Source: DASUMP01 sp036277635 (lineage in GTDB: Bacteria > Actinomycetota > Acidimicrobiia > IMCC26256 > PALSA-610). From it: a DNA stretch of 12,587 nucleotides. The translations under genes and the position numbers were made by a program. Each line of letters opens with the position of its first letter. Position 1 is the first letter of the stretch. Location of the stretch: contig DASUMP010000047.1 of the NCBI GenBank assembly GCA_036277635.1, positions 1 through 12,587 on the forward strand, in the 5' to 3' direction. A model generated the notes under the pieces. It saw nothing but the letters and a program-made list of their open reading frames with translations. It was not told the DNA's origin and ran no database searches. Shown one piece after another: positions 1 to 6,495 of this stretch.

Positions 1-1796
1 CCGTCGGGCGACCACGCGAGCGTGATCACCCGTCCGTTCACCCGGAAGAAGTCGGGATCGTCAGGTCGGGGTCCCCACCGACGCTCGCGGCCGTCGGTGA
101 GGTCGCGCACGACGATGTCGGTCGACGGTGACGTCGGTGACGTCGCCGTCGCGTACGCGAGGTACCGGCCGTCGGGACTGATCGCCGGCGCGTGACCGAC
201 CTCGACCACGCGCTCGGGCGGTCCCGACGTGTCGAGCCGCCAGATCACGCCGTCGGGCAGCAGGCTCAACCCGTTGCGGACCGTGTAGTAGAGCGAGCCG
301 TCGGGCGCGACCGACACGTCCCAGACGACCTGCTCGGTCGGCCCCGACGGCTGGTCGAGCACGCGCGTCGCGCCCGTGCTGGTGTCGACCGCGCGCAGGC
401 CACCGATCCCGGCCGCGACCGCGAGCTCGCCGGGGCGCAGGACCGGACCCGGGGTCGGGTGCACGGCCGTCGTCGTCGTGGTCGTCGTCGCATCGGGCAC
501 GGTCGTCGCGGGTTCGCGCACCAACTCGTCGGTCGTGGCCCAGATCGTCGGCGTGAAGCCGCCGCTCGGTTCCGCCACCCCTCCGCCGATCACCACGTCG
601 CCGCCGGTCCACATGACCGTGTTCAGCACCACGTCGTTCTCGACGCCCGCGAACGTCGCGCTGTCGTCGGCGATGCGCGTCCAGTCGACACCGTCGCGCG
701 ACGTCCACACCGCAGGGATCCCGTCGACGTGGCCGATCGCGACGAACCCCTCGGGCACTGCGACCGCGTCCCGCACAGATCCTCCGGCGTCGAGCTCACC
801 GACACGCGTCCACGTCGATCCATCGTCGGCTGCCCACACGCCGGTCCTGGCGTCCGGTGACGTGCGGCGCTCGAAGGCGAGGAACCCGTCGCCGCGCGCC
901 ACAACCACGCCGAGCTCGGCGCGGAGCCCCGACGACTCGCTCACATCCGACCAGCGCGACCCGTCCGTCGTCACGAACGCGCCGAGCCCGTTCGCGGGAC
1001 CGTGCGTGGCGACGATTCGAGCCGGCGTCGCCGCCATCGTCCACGGCGACGTGACCACCGACGACGCCGGGATCCCCGACGCGGTCTCGAGTGCGCCGGT
1101 TGCGGGGTCGAGTCGACCGACGAGTGCGAGCGCGTCGTCGCCCACGATGCGCCGCCCCGCCACGTACACGTCACCGTTCCAGACCGCGGCTGCCTCGAGC
1201 CATTGCACCCCCGGCTCGAATCCGGACCGGTGCCAGTCCGCGCCGTTCGGCGACGTCCAGAACGAGGCGTGCAGGGTCTCGCCCTCGTGGACGGCCCCGA
1301 CGGCGACGAACCCCGACTCGGTCGCGACGAGGTCGTTGATCTCGACGCCCTCACCCGACGACGGAACTTCCACGCGGCCCGTCGACCACGACTTCCCGTC
1401 GGTCGACCACCAGGCCTCCGAGCTCGTCAACGACTCGCCGTCGTAGGGCGCGAAGCCGACGAACGTGGTGCCGTCGTACGCGACGAGGCCGAGCGCGGCC
1501 GCCACACCCTCGCCGCCCTCGGGCTGCTGCAGGTATGTGCGATGCCAGGTCGCGTGCGCGTAGAGCGCGTCAGAGTCGGACGGACCCGCGATCACCTGGC
1601 GGCGGTCGTCGTCATCGTCACGGACGGCGACGATCGTCGCGAGCAGGGCGACCACGACGAGCAGCGCAAGGCCGCTCACGCCCGCGTGGCGGCGGTTGGT
1701 GCGACGGCGGGCCGCGCGCGCCACGTCGTCGACGTCGCGCGGCTCGGCGACCGGGTCGTGGACCAGCGCGCGGCCGGCCTCCTCGAGGCGGTTCAC
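1..1796 (-). CDS. Membrane-anchored Asp-box/TolB-like propeller protein, coupled to sigma factor (partial, C-terminus off window)
   Basis: The frame is open from a GTG start to the left edge, giving 598 visible residues and no stop. Residues 1-37 are a basic, presumably cytoplasmic segment. Residues about 38-58 form one hydrophobic transmembrane helix, followed by a run of five Asp. The exported part has at least five Asp-box-like motifs (S/T-x-D-x-G-x-x-W): STDGKSW at 131, SPNGADW at 182, TTDGSRW at 276, ADDGSTW at 323 and SRDGVDW at 366. A Thr/Pro-rich linker follows at about 430-450. After it comes a TolB/WD40-like segment with SPDGRYLAYA and a second SPDG at the window edge. Asp-boxes are known from sialidase-type beta-propellers, but no sialidase catalytic residues were identified, so I do not call an enzyme. 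The start overlaps the sigma-factor stop as GTGA and has an excellent Shine-Dalgarno sequence. I infer a membrane sensor or non-classical anti-sigma partner; the N-terminus lacks the HxxxCxxC zinc anti-sigma motif. Confidence 0.85.
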   Translation of the reverse strand, partial: MNRLEEAGRALVHDPVAEPRDVDDVARAARRRTNRRHAGVSGLALLVVVALLATIVAVRDDDDDRRQVIAGPSDSDALYAHATWHRTYLQQPEGGEGVAAALGLVAYDGTTFVGFAPYDGESLTSSEAWWSTDGKSWSTGRVEVPSSGEGVEINDLVATESGFVAVGAVHEGETLHASFWTSPNGADWHRSGFEPGVQWLEAAAVWNGDVYVAGRRIVGDDALALVGRLDPATGALETASGIPASSVVTSPWTMAATPARIVATHGPANGLGAFVTTDGSRWSDVSESSGLRAELGVVVARGDGFLAFERRTSPDARTGVWAADDGSTWTRVGELDAGGSVRDAVAVPEGFVAIGHVDGIPAVWTSRDGVDWTRIADDSATFAGVENDVVLNTVMWTGGDVVIGGGVAEPSGGFTPTIWATTDELVREPATTVPDATTTTTTTAVHPTPGPVLRPGELAVAAGIGGLRAVDTSTGATRVLDQPSGPTEQVVWDVSVAPDGSLYYTVRNGLSLLPDGVIWRLDTSGPPERVVEVGHAPAISPDGRYLAYATATSPTSPSTDIVVRDLTDGRERRWGPRPDDPDFFRVNGRVITLAWSPD

Positions 1797-2302
1797 CGCG
1801 TCACCTCCGGCAGGCGCGCGTCGCTCACGTCTGTGGTCTCGTCGGTCAACAGCGTCGCGAGCGCGCGGCGCGCGTCCGAGAGCGTCGATGCCACCGTGCC
1901 GCGCGCGATCCGCATCACCTCGGCGATCTGCGCTTCGGGGAGGTCGGCCACGTAGCGGAGCACGACCGCTTCGCGCTGGCGGGCCGGCAGCGCGCGCACC
2001 GCGTCCCACAGCTCGGGGTCGTGCGTGGGGACGACGTCGACGTCGCGTCGTCGCCGGAGCAGTGTCGCCTCCAGCGCGCGTCGGCGCTTCGTGCGCTTCA
2101 GCGCGTTGAGCGCCACCGTGTAGGTCCAGGCTGCCGGTGCATCCATGTGTCGCACTCGCTCCCAGCGTTCGTACGCCCGCACGAACGCCTCGTCGGTCGC
2201 GTCGACGGCGGTGTCACGGTCTCCCGCGAGCGCGCACAAGGTCCCGAGCACCCGGGGGTGCTCGACCCGGTAGAACGCCTCGAACTCCGGGACCGCCGTC
2301 AT
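1793..2302 (-). CDS. ECF-type RNA polymerase sigma factor (SigE-like)
   Basis: This 169-residue protein is the size of an extracytoplasmic-function sigma factor and contains only regions 2 and 4. Region 2 spans about residues 6-72, with the core-binding helix DATDEAFVRAYERW at 35-48 and the promoter-melting segment around AWTYTVALNALKR. Region 4 spans about 99-150: LPARQREAVVLRYVADLPEAQ, followed by the helix-turn-helix IAEVMRIARGTVASTLSDARRAL that should contact the -35 element. It would redirect RNA polymerase to a small regulon in the cytoplasm. The ATG start follows an in-frame TGA and has no clear Shine-Dalgarno sequence. The next gene overlaps its stop as GTGA and is membrane-anchored, the usual arrangement for a sigma factor and its regulator. 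Upstream lies an 86-bp palindrome-rich gap, the likely promoter. The ECF subgroup cannot be set by eye. Confidence 0.93.
   Translation of the reverse strand: MTAVPEFEAFYRVEHPRVLGTLCALAGDRDTAVDATDEAFVRAYERWERVRHMDAPAAWTYTVALNALKRTKRRRALEATLLRRRRDVDVVPTHDPELWDAVRALPARQREAVVLRYVADLPEAQIAEVMRIARGTVASTLSDARRALATLLTDETTDVSDARLPEVTR
1801..1808 (-). promoter_or_regulatory. Shine-Dalgarno GGAGGTGA setting the GTG start at 1796
   Basis: On the minus strand GGAGGTGA lies inside the last codons of the sigma gene, with CGCG between it and the GTG. GGAGG is 7 nt from the start codon, an optimal spacing. This fixes the start of the propeller protein despite its overlap with the sigma-factor stop. Confidence 0.8.
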
Positions 2303-2335
2303 TCACGCGTCCAAGTCATGAGCGGCGTCCGATGT

Positions 2336-2381
2336 TGGGTCAGCCCACGTTCATTGAACGGATATCCCGACAGAGCCGGGA
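2336..2381. promoter_or_regulatory. Cluster of four small palindromes upstream of the sigma gene
   Basis: The 86-bp gap 2303-2388 holds TGGG-TCAG-CCCA (2336-2347), then CGTTCA-T-TGAACG (2348-2360), GGATATCC (2360-2367) and a TCCCG/CGGGA hairpin with a 7-nt loop (2365-2369/2377-2381). All arms match perfectly. The last hairpin directly follows the SRPBCC stop on the minus strand but has no T-run, so it is a weak terminator candidate. The 13-nt CGTTCATTGAACG palindrome is the most operator-like. On the minus strand TGAACG could also be an ECF-type -35. Function is inference. Confidence 0.45.
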
Positions 2382-2388
2382 GATCGCT

Positions 2389-2835
2389 TCACTGGACGTT
2401 GGTGGCGGCGCGGGCGAGGCGCTTGGAGAAGTCGCGCAGGGCGAGGGTGAGGAACGCCCGCCAGAACCACCCGGTGCCGGGGCGGCGCGCATGGAAGCGG
2501 CCGGTCCAGTCGACGCGCGTGCCGGTGCCGTCGGGAGTGAGGACCACGTCGGCCCGGTAGTCGTCGATCGGTAGACCTTTGAGCAGGCGGTAGGAGAGCT
2601 GGCGCGGCGGCTCGAAGTGCACGACCTCTTCGCGACTCTGCTGGCGCTTCGTGCCGAAGCATCGGATCGCGCCGACGCCGTCGGGCGGCGGGTCACCCTC
2701 GCGTTCGAGCGACGCGTGCGTGAAGCGCGTCCACGCCGTCCACCCGCGCGCGTCGGCGAGCAGCGCCCACACGGCCTCGGGCGGCGCGCTCGACACCGCG
2801 CTGCCGTGCACCTCGAGCTTCGGTCGTTCGCTCAC
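2389..2835 (-). CDS. SRPBCC (START/polyketide cyclase-like) family protein
   Basis: This 148-residue cytoplasmic protein has the typical length of a single SRPBCC domain, a helix-grip fold with a deep hydrophobic cavity. Features seen: an N-terminal strand (PKLEVHGSAVSSAP), the helix segment PEAVWALLADARGWTAW that is very common in polyketide cyclase/dehydrase-like members, middle strands EEVVHFEPPRQLSYRLLKG, a late strand TRVDWTGRFHARRPG, and a long amphipathic C-terminal helix (RAFLTLALRDFSKRLARAA) that closes the cavity. The family binds small lipophilic ligands or catalyses cyclisation; the ligand here is unknown. The GTG start at 2835 is preceded by GGAGGAGG at good spacing and overlaps the GNAT stop as GTGA. 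The two genes are therefore almost certainly co-translated. An in-frame extension further upstream exists but would run through the GNAT gene and is rejected. Confidence 0.88.
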   Translation of the reverse strand: MSERPKLEVHGSAVSSAPPEAVWALLADARGWTAWTRFTHASLEREGDPPPDGVGAIRCFGTKRQQSREEVVHFEPPRQLSYRLLKGLPIDDYRADVVLTPDGTGTRVDWTGRFHARRPGTGWFWRAFLTLALRDFSKRLARAATNVQ

Positions 2836-3641
2836 GTTGCCTCCTCCGGCGCGTCCGGCCAGTGCACCCACACGACGTAGCGGTACAGCTCTCGGTAGCC
2901 GAGGCGCCGGTAGATCGGCTCCCCCATCGGCGACGCCTGCAACGACACGAACGCGGCGCCGTGCTCGAACGCGCGGTTGGTGACCGCGCGCGTGACCGCT
3001 TCGCCGAGCCCGCGTCCGCGCGCCGCTTCGGTCGTGCCGACCCAGTACACGCCGCCGATCCCGTGCGAGAGGAGCACCTGCGCCGCCGCGCACGGCGCCT
3101 CGTCGACGTACGCGACGACGTGATGGAGGTGCGGCGCGAGGAACGCGTCGACGTCGACGAGGATGTCGGGCAGCACCTCGAGCGGCATGCCGTACGTGTT
3201 GTACGCGGCCGCGTTCACCGCGACCCAGTCGCGCACGCCGCGTTCATCGGTGACCCAGCGCAGGTCGACCGACGGTGCGGGCGGATCGAGCGGCGTCTCG
3301 CAGATCATCTCCGGGCTCCCCGGCGGCGAACCGTGGAACCCGCGCGCGACCAGCACGTCGACGAGGTCGGCATCGGCGTCGGGGCGGGTCCACACCGAGA
3401 AGCCGCGCCCGCGCGCACCGAACCATTCGAAGGCGCCGTCGACGAGTGCGCCCGCATCGGCACGCGGGTCGAGTCGGAGGGCGCCGTTGCAGAGCACCGG
3501 GAACGTCGTGCCGGTCATGATCCGCACGACGCCGTCGGCTTCGTGGATCCCCCCGCGCGCCGCCGACCAGCGCGCCGACTCCCGGCCGAACTCGGCGAGG
3601 TTCAGGTGGGCGAGCCGTTCGAGGCGGGGATCGGCGGTCAC
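2832..3641 (-). CDS. GNAT family N-acetyltransferase
   Basis: This 269-residue protein has a C-terminal GCN5-related acetyltransferase domain that should transfer an acetyl group from acetyl-CoA to an unidentified amine. The acetyl-CoA-binding signature is clear: VYWVGTTEAARGRGLGEAVTRAV, with the R-G-R-G-L-G pyrophosphate loop at about 208-213. It is followed by a helix and strand (GAAFVSLQASPMGEPIYRRLGYREL) typical of motif B. The N-terminal half (residues 1-120) looks like a degenerate second GNAT-like domain: VLVARGFHGSPPGSPEMICETPL resembles the end of one. The GTG at 3641 is chosen because it is nearest to the divergent gene. An in-frame ATG at 3689 would overlap that gene by 27 bp and cannot be excluded. 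No good Shine-Dalgarno sequence is seen, so translation may be leaderless. It is coupled to the SRPBCC gene. Confidence 0.88.
   Translation of the reverse strand: MTADPRLERLAHLNLAEFGRESARWSAARGGIHEADGVVRIMTGTTFPVLCNGALRLDPRADAGALVDGAFEWFGARGRGFSVWTRPDADADLVDVLVARGFHGSPPGSPEMICETPLDPPAPSVDLRWVTDERGVRDWVAVNAAAYNTYGMPLEVLPDILVDVDAFLAPHLHHVVAYVDEAPCAAAQVLLSHGIGGVYWVGTTEAARGRGLGEAVTRAVTNRAFEHGAAFVSLQASPMGEPIYRRLGYRELYRYVVWVHWPDAPEEAT
2840..2847 (-). promoter_or_regulatory. Shine-Dalgarno GGAGGAGG for the SRPBCC gene
   Basis: GGAGGAGG, then CAAC, then the GTG at 2835. It lies within the last codons of the upstream GNAT gene and decides the SRPBCC start against longer in-frame alternatives. Confidence 0.78.
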
Positions 3642-3662
3642 GGCGAGGGATACTGCACCACC
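3642..3662. promoter_or_regulatory. 21-bp divergent start region between two GNAT genes
   Basis: Only 21 bp separate the two GTG starts. The only AT-containing stretch is GATACT at 3649-3654, whose complement AGTATC is also hexamer-like. It sits about 8-9 bp from both start codons, where a -10 element would be for leaderless transcripts in either direction. This is a positional inference; no -35 was identified. Confidence 0.35.
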
Positions 3663-4322
3663 GTGACGGCGCCCGCACTGCTTTCCCATCTCGCGCACCA
3701 GCTCGGCCAGTGGCCGCCGCGCGCGCCCGTGGTGGTGACGACGAGCGCGGCGCGCCACACGCCGGGCTGGGACGGCGTGATCCGGCAGTTCGCCGGTCTC
3801 CGCACGCCCGACGGCACCGTCGTGTCGGTGCCCGAACGAGCGGTCGACGCGCTCGCGCCCTACGCCACCGACCTCGACACGCTGCGGCCCCGAGTCGCGG
3901 CCCACTTCGGGCGCCCGGTCGTGGAGATCGCGTTCCGCACGACGACCGCGCCGGCGCCGCTCGACGACCTCGGCACGTGGATCCCCCACGACGACCCGCG
4001 CGTCCCGGAGTGGTTGCGGCCGTTCGGCGCCGCCGTGCTCGTCGCGCTCGACGACGACGACCGGTACCTGGCGGGTGTCGGTCTGAAGCGCCACGACGAG
4101 CACGCGTGGGAGATCTCCGTCGGCACCGACGAGCGGGCGCGCGGCCTCGGGCTCGCTCGCCGCCTCGTGGCAACCGCAGCACGCCGCGTGCTCGCCGACG
4201 GGCGCGCCGTCACCTACCTCCACGCGCTCGACAACGTCGCGAGCTCACGGGTCGCGGACGCGGCCGGGTTCCCCGACCACGGATGGCGCGCGCTCGAGCT
4301 CGGCGACGATGCCGCCGGCTGA
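3663..4322 (+). CDS. GNAT family N-acetyltransferase
   Basis: This 219-residue protein has a GNAT fold in its second half. The acetyl-CoA signature is at residues about 150-175: EISVGTDERARGLGLARRLVATAARRV, with R-A-R-G-L-G as the phosphate-binding turn. It is followed by VTYLHALDNVASSRVADAAGF, the usual motif B region ending in a 'GF' signature. Residues 1-100 form a less conserved N-terminal half (HTPGWDGVIRQF, VVSVPERAVDAL) seen in some actinobacterial two-part acetyltransferases. The acceptor is unknown. The GTG start is the only plausible one, as no ATG lies in frame nearby; GAGGGA is 12 nt upstream, which is long. The last 14 bases overlap the start of the membrane phosphatase-like gene, so the two are probably one transcript. 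It is not an obvious paralogue of the divergent GNAT beyond the shared fold. Confidence 0.87.
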   Translation: MTAPALLSHLAHQLGQWPPRAPVVVTTSAARHTPGWDGVIRQFAGLRTPDGTVVSVPERAVDALAPYATDLDTLRPRVAAHFGRPVVEIAFRTTTAPAPLDDLGTWIPHDDPRVPEWLRPFGAAVLVALDDDDRYLAGVGLKRHDEHAWEISVGTDERARGLGLARRLVATAARRVLADGRAVTYLHALDNVASSRVADAAGFPDHGWRALELGDDAAG

Positions 4323-5895
4323 CCCCGCCGAGCGGTCGCCGGTCTCGGCGCGGTTCCGCCGGGTCGCGGCGAGAGAAGCGCTGTACGCGATCGTCGTGGC
4401 CGCGCTGGCCGCGAGCGCGAACCTCCTCGCGTTCCTCGATCGCAACCGCGCCGACATCGACGAGCCCGGGCGCGTCGTGCGCTGGGCGGTCGTCGCGGCC
4501 ATCGCGGCAGCTGCGTGCGTCGTCGTGGGCATCGTCGCGCTGCCTCGGGTCGCCGCGCCCGCGGTCGGCGCCGTCGTCGCGAGCGCCGCCTTCCTGCTCC
4601 TGTGCTGGTCGTGGTTCGACGTCGGACCGCTCGCGGTGCAGTACACGCTCTGGATCGCGGGCACGGCGGCCGTCGCCGCGCTCGCGCGACTCGCGATGCG
4701 CACTGCGAACGGTCGCGTGTTCGTGCTCGTGCTCGTCGGCGCGCTCGCCGCGCTCCCCGCAGTGTCGTTCGTGCGGTGGGACGCCACTGCGCGCGCGGCC
4801 GCGTCGGACGAGCCCGTCATGCGACCGACGCCGCTGCGCCCGCCCGTGCGCCCCGACCTCCCGAGCATCTTCGTGTTCGTGCTCGACGGCTACGGGCGGG
4901 CCGATCAGCTCCGTCGGGTCACCGGCTACGACAACGCCCCCATGGACGACGCGCTCGCCCGGCGCGGCTTCACCGTCGACGAGCGCGCGTTCTCCCCGTA
5001 TCCCGTGACGTGGCTGTCGATCGCCAGCCTCCTCGACATGGACCACGTCGCGCACACGAGCGCCGACGTCGCCGCCGGCCGCTCCCGCTTCGTCGACCGG
5101 CTCCGCGGCAACAACGCGTTCGTTCGAACGGTGCGCGCGCTCGGCTACGGCTACGTGCACGCGGAGTCGGGCACGTACGACGGGTCGCGCTGCACCGAGC
5201 TCGTCGACGTGTGCATCCCCGCCCGCACCGACGATGCCGGGGTCGCGCTCGACGAGCTCGAGTTCGCGTCGCTCCAGCTCACGCCGCTCCGACCGCTGCT
5301 CGATCGCGGGACGCTCCCCCTCGCCGACACCGCGACGGCCCCGGGCCGCGTCGTCGACGCGTTACCCGCGGCCCGCGCCGAGCTCGGCGAGCACCCGCTC
5401 GCCGTGTTCGCGCACGTCGTCTCGCCGCACGCGCCCTACCGCTACGAGGCCGACTGCACCCACCGGCGCCGCAACGTCGCCGGCCTCGGCACCGGATGGG
5501 ACGACGACCTCACCGACGAGTACACCGAGCAGCTGCAGTGCCTGAACCGCCAGCTCCTCGACGCGATCGATCGCATCGTCGCCGACGACCCCGATGCGAT
5601 CATCGTCCTCACCGGCGACCACGGTCCGGCGTTCACGGTCGACTTCACTGCCCCACTCGCAGAGTGGTCCGACGACCAGCGCGCCGAGCGCTTCGCCGTG
5701 TTCCACGCCTCCCGCCTCCCCGACCGCTGCCGACCGGCGGTGCCCCAGTCGGGTTCACTCGTGGACGCGCTGCGCGTCGTCACCGCGTGCGTCGCCGGCA
5801 CCGAGCCGACGCCGGTCGATCCCCGCGCGTTCCTGTACCGCTACGACCACGACACGCTCGAAGAGCTCGACGACCTGTCCCCGCTCACGGAGTGA
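4309..5895 (+). CDS. Membrane protein of the alkaline phosphatase/sulfatase superfamily
   Basis: This 528-residue protein has five predicted transmembrane helices at about 23-43, 58-78, 84-103, 110-130 and 136-155, then a large catalytic domain likely outside the membrane. Superfamily landmarks are present. FVFVLDGYGRAD (D193) is the first metal-binding segment. YPVTWLSIASLLDM carries a Thr/Ser (T234 or S237) where the nucleophile of LTA-synthase-like enzymes falls. HVVSPHAPY (H369, H374) matches the HxxxxHxPY region, and TGDHGP (D437, H438) is the C-terminal metal site. The architecture resembles lipoteichoic-acid synthase or phosphoethanolamine/phosphoglycerol transferases, so a phospho-transfer to cell-envelope glycans or lipids is plausible. 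The C-x-P-x-R motif of true sulfatases is absent. The ATG overlaps the GNAT stop by 14 bp. The 3' end overlaps the convergent LOG gene by 11 bp. Confidence 0.88.
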   Translation: MPPADPAERSPVSARFRRVAAREALYAIVVAALAASANLLAFLDRNRADIDEPGRVVRWAVVAAIAAAACVVVGIVALPRVAAPAVGAVVASAAFLLLCWSWFDVGPLAVQYTLWIAGTAAVAALARLAMRTANGRVFVLVLVGALAALPAVSFVRWDATARAAASDEPVMRPTPLRPPVRPDLPSIFVFVLDGYGRADQLRRVTGYDNAPMDDALARRGFTVDERAFSPYPVTWLSIASLLDMDHVAHTSADVAAGRSRFVDRLRGNNAFVRTVRALGYGYVHAESGTYDGSRCTELVDVCIPARTDDAGVALDELEFASLQLTPLRPLLDRGTLPLADTATAPGRVVDALPAARAELGEHPLAVFAHVVSPHAPYRYEADCTHRRRNVAGLGTGWDDDLTDEYTEQLQCLNRQLLDAIDRIVADDPDAIIVLTGDHGPAFTVDFTAPLAEWSDDQRAERFAVFHASRLPDRCRPAVPQSGSLVDALRVVTACVAGTEPTPVDPRAFLYRYDHDTLEELDDLSPLTE

Positions 5896-6484
5896 GTGGC
5901 GCGTCGCGATCGATCCACTTCGCGGCATACGTGATCGTCGTCGCGGCGAGCCCGTCGAGGACGCGCCCAGGGTCGTCGGCAACCACGAGCGCGTCGCGGT
6001 GCTCGGCCCGCACGAACCGGCGTTCGACCGCCGCGTCGATCCACGCGAGCAGCAGCGCGTAGTAGCCGCCGACGTTCACGATCCCGCACGGCTTGGCGTG
6101 GATGCCGAGTTGGTTCCAGGTGAGCGCTTCGACGAACTCGTCGAGCGACCCGAAGCCGCCGGGCAGCAGCACGAACGCGTCGGACAGCTCCGCCATCAGC
6201 GCCTTGCGCTCGTGCATCGACCCGACGACGCGCAGATCGGGGAGGCCGCGGTGCGCCACCTCGCGCCGGTCGAGGGCTTCGGGGATGACGCCGACCACCT
6301 CGCCGCCGGCGGCGAGCGCGGCGTCGGCGACGACCCCCATCAACCCGACCGACCCGCCGCCGAACACGAGCCCGATCCCGCGCGTCGCGAGCTCGCGTCC
6401 GAGCTCGCGCGCCACGGCCACGAAGCGCGGATCGTCTCCGGGACTCGACCCGCAGAACACGCACACCCGCCGCAGCTCGACCAC
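5885..6484 (-). CDS. LOG family protein (TIGR00730; putative nucleoside-monophosphate phosphoribohydrolase)
   Basis: This 199-residue Rossmann-like protein has the complete LOG signature: VCVFCGSSPG (8-16), LVFGGGSVGLMGVVAD (39-54), MHERKALM (90-97) and LLPGGFGSLDEFVEALTWNQLG (107-127). The PGGxGTxxE motif is present with Ser in place of Thr; Glu116 is the presumed catalytic residue and R93 is in the conserved MHxRK. LOG enzymes hydrolyse cytokinin riboside 5'-monophosphates or similar nucleotides, releasing the base and ribose 5-phosphate. In most bacteria the physiological substrate is not settled. It starts with GTG 11 nt after the SulP stop on the same strand, so it is probably the third gene of the ArsR-SulP-LOG unit. 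The Shine-Dalgarno sequence is weak (an AGG about 10 nt upstream). It was sometimes mislabelled lysine decarboxylase. Confidence 0.95.
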   Translation of the reverse strand: MVELRRVCVFCGSSPGDDPRFVAVARELGRELATRGIGLVFGGGSVGLMGVVADAALAAGGEVVGVIPEALDRREVAHRGLPDLRVVGSMHERKALMAELSDAFVLLPGGFGSLDEFVEALTWNQLGIHAKPCGIVNVGGYYALLLAWIDAAVERRFVRAEHRDALVVADDPGRVLDGLAATTITYAAKWIDRDAPLTP

Positions 6485-6495
6485 CGCCGCGCAAC

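Noticed and set aside
464..492. Possible CRISPR or tandem repeat array
   Set aside because: Simple trinucleotide run inside a coding linker; no spacers or repeated units of CRISPR length anywhere in the window.
376..1446. 356-residue plus-strand frame in the left region
   Set aside because: Low-complexity Ser/Thr/Pro-rich translation opposite the coherent Asp-box propeller frame on the minus strand, which has an ideal RBS and uninterrupted coding; a high-GC antisense shadow.
3663..3689. ATG 3689 as the start of the minus-strand GNAT
   Set aside because: It would overlap the divergent GNAT by 27 bp and has no better ribosome-binding site; kept only as an alternative.
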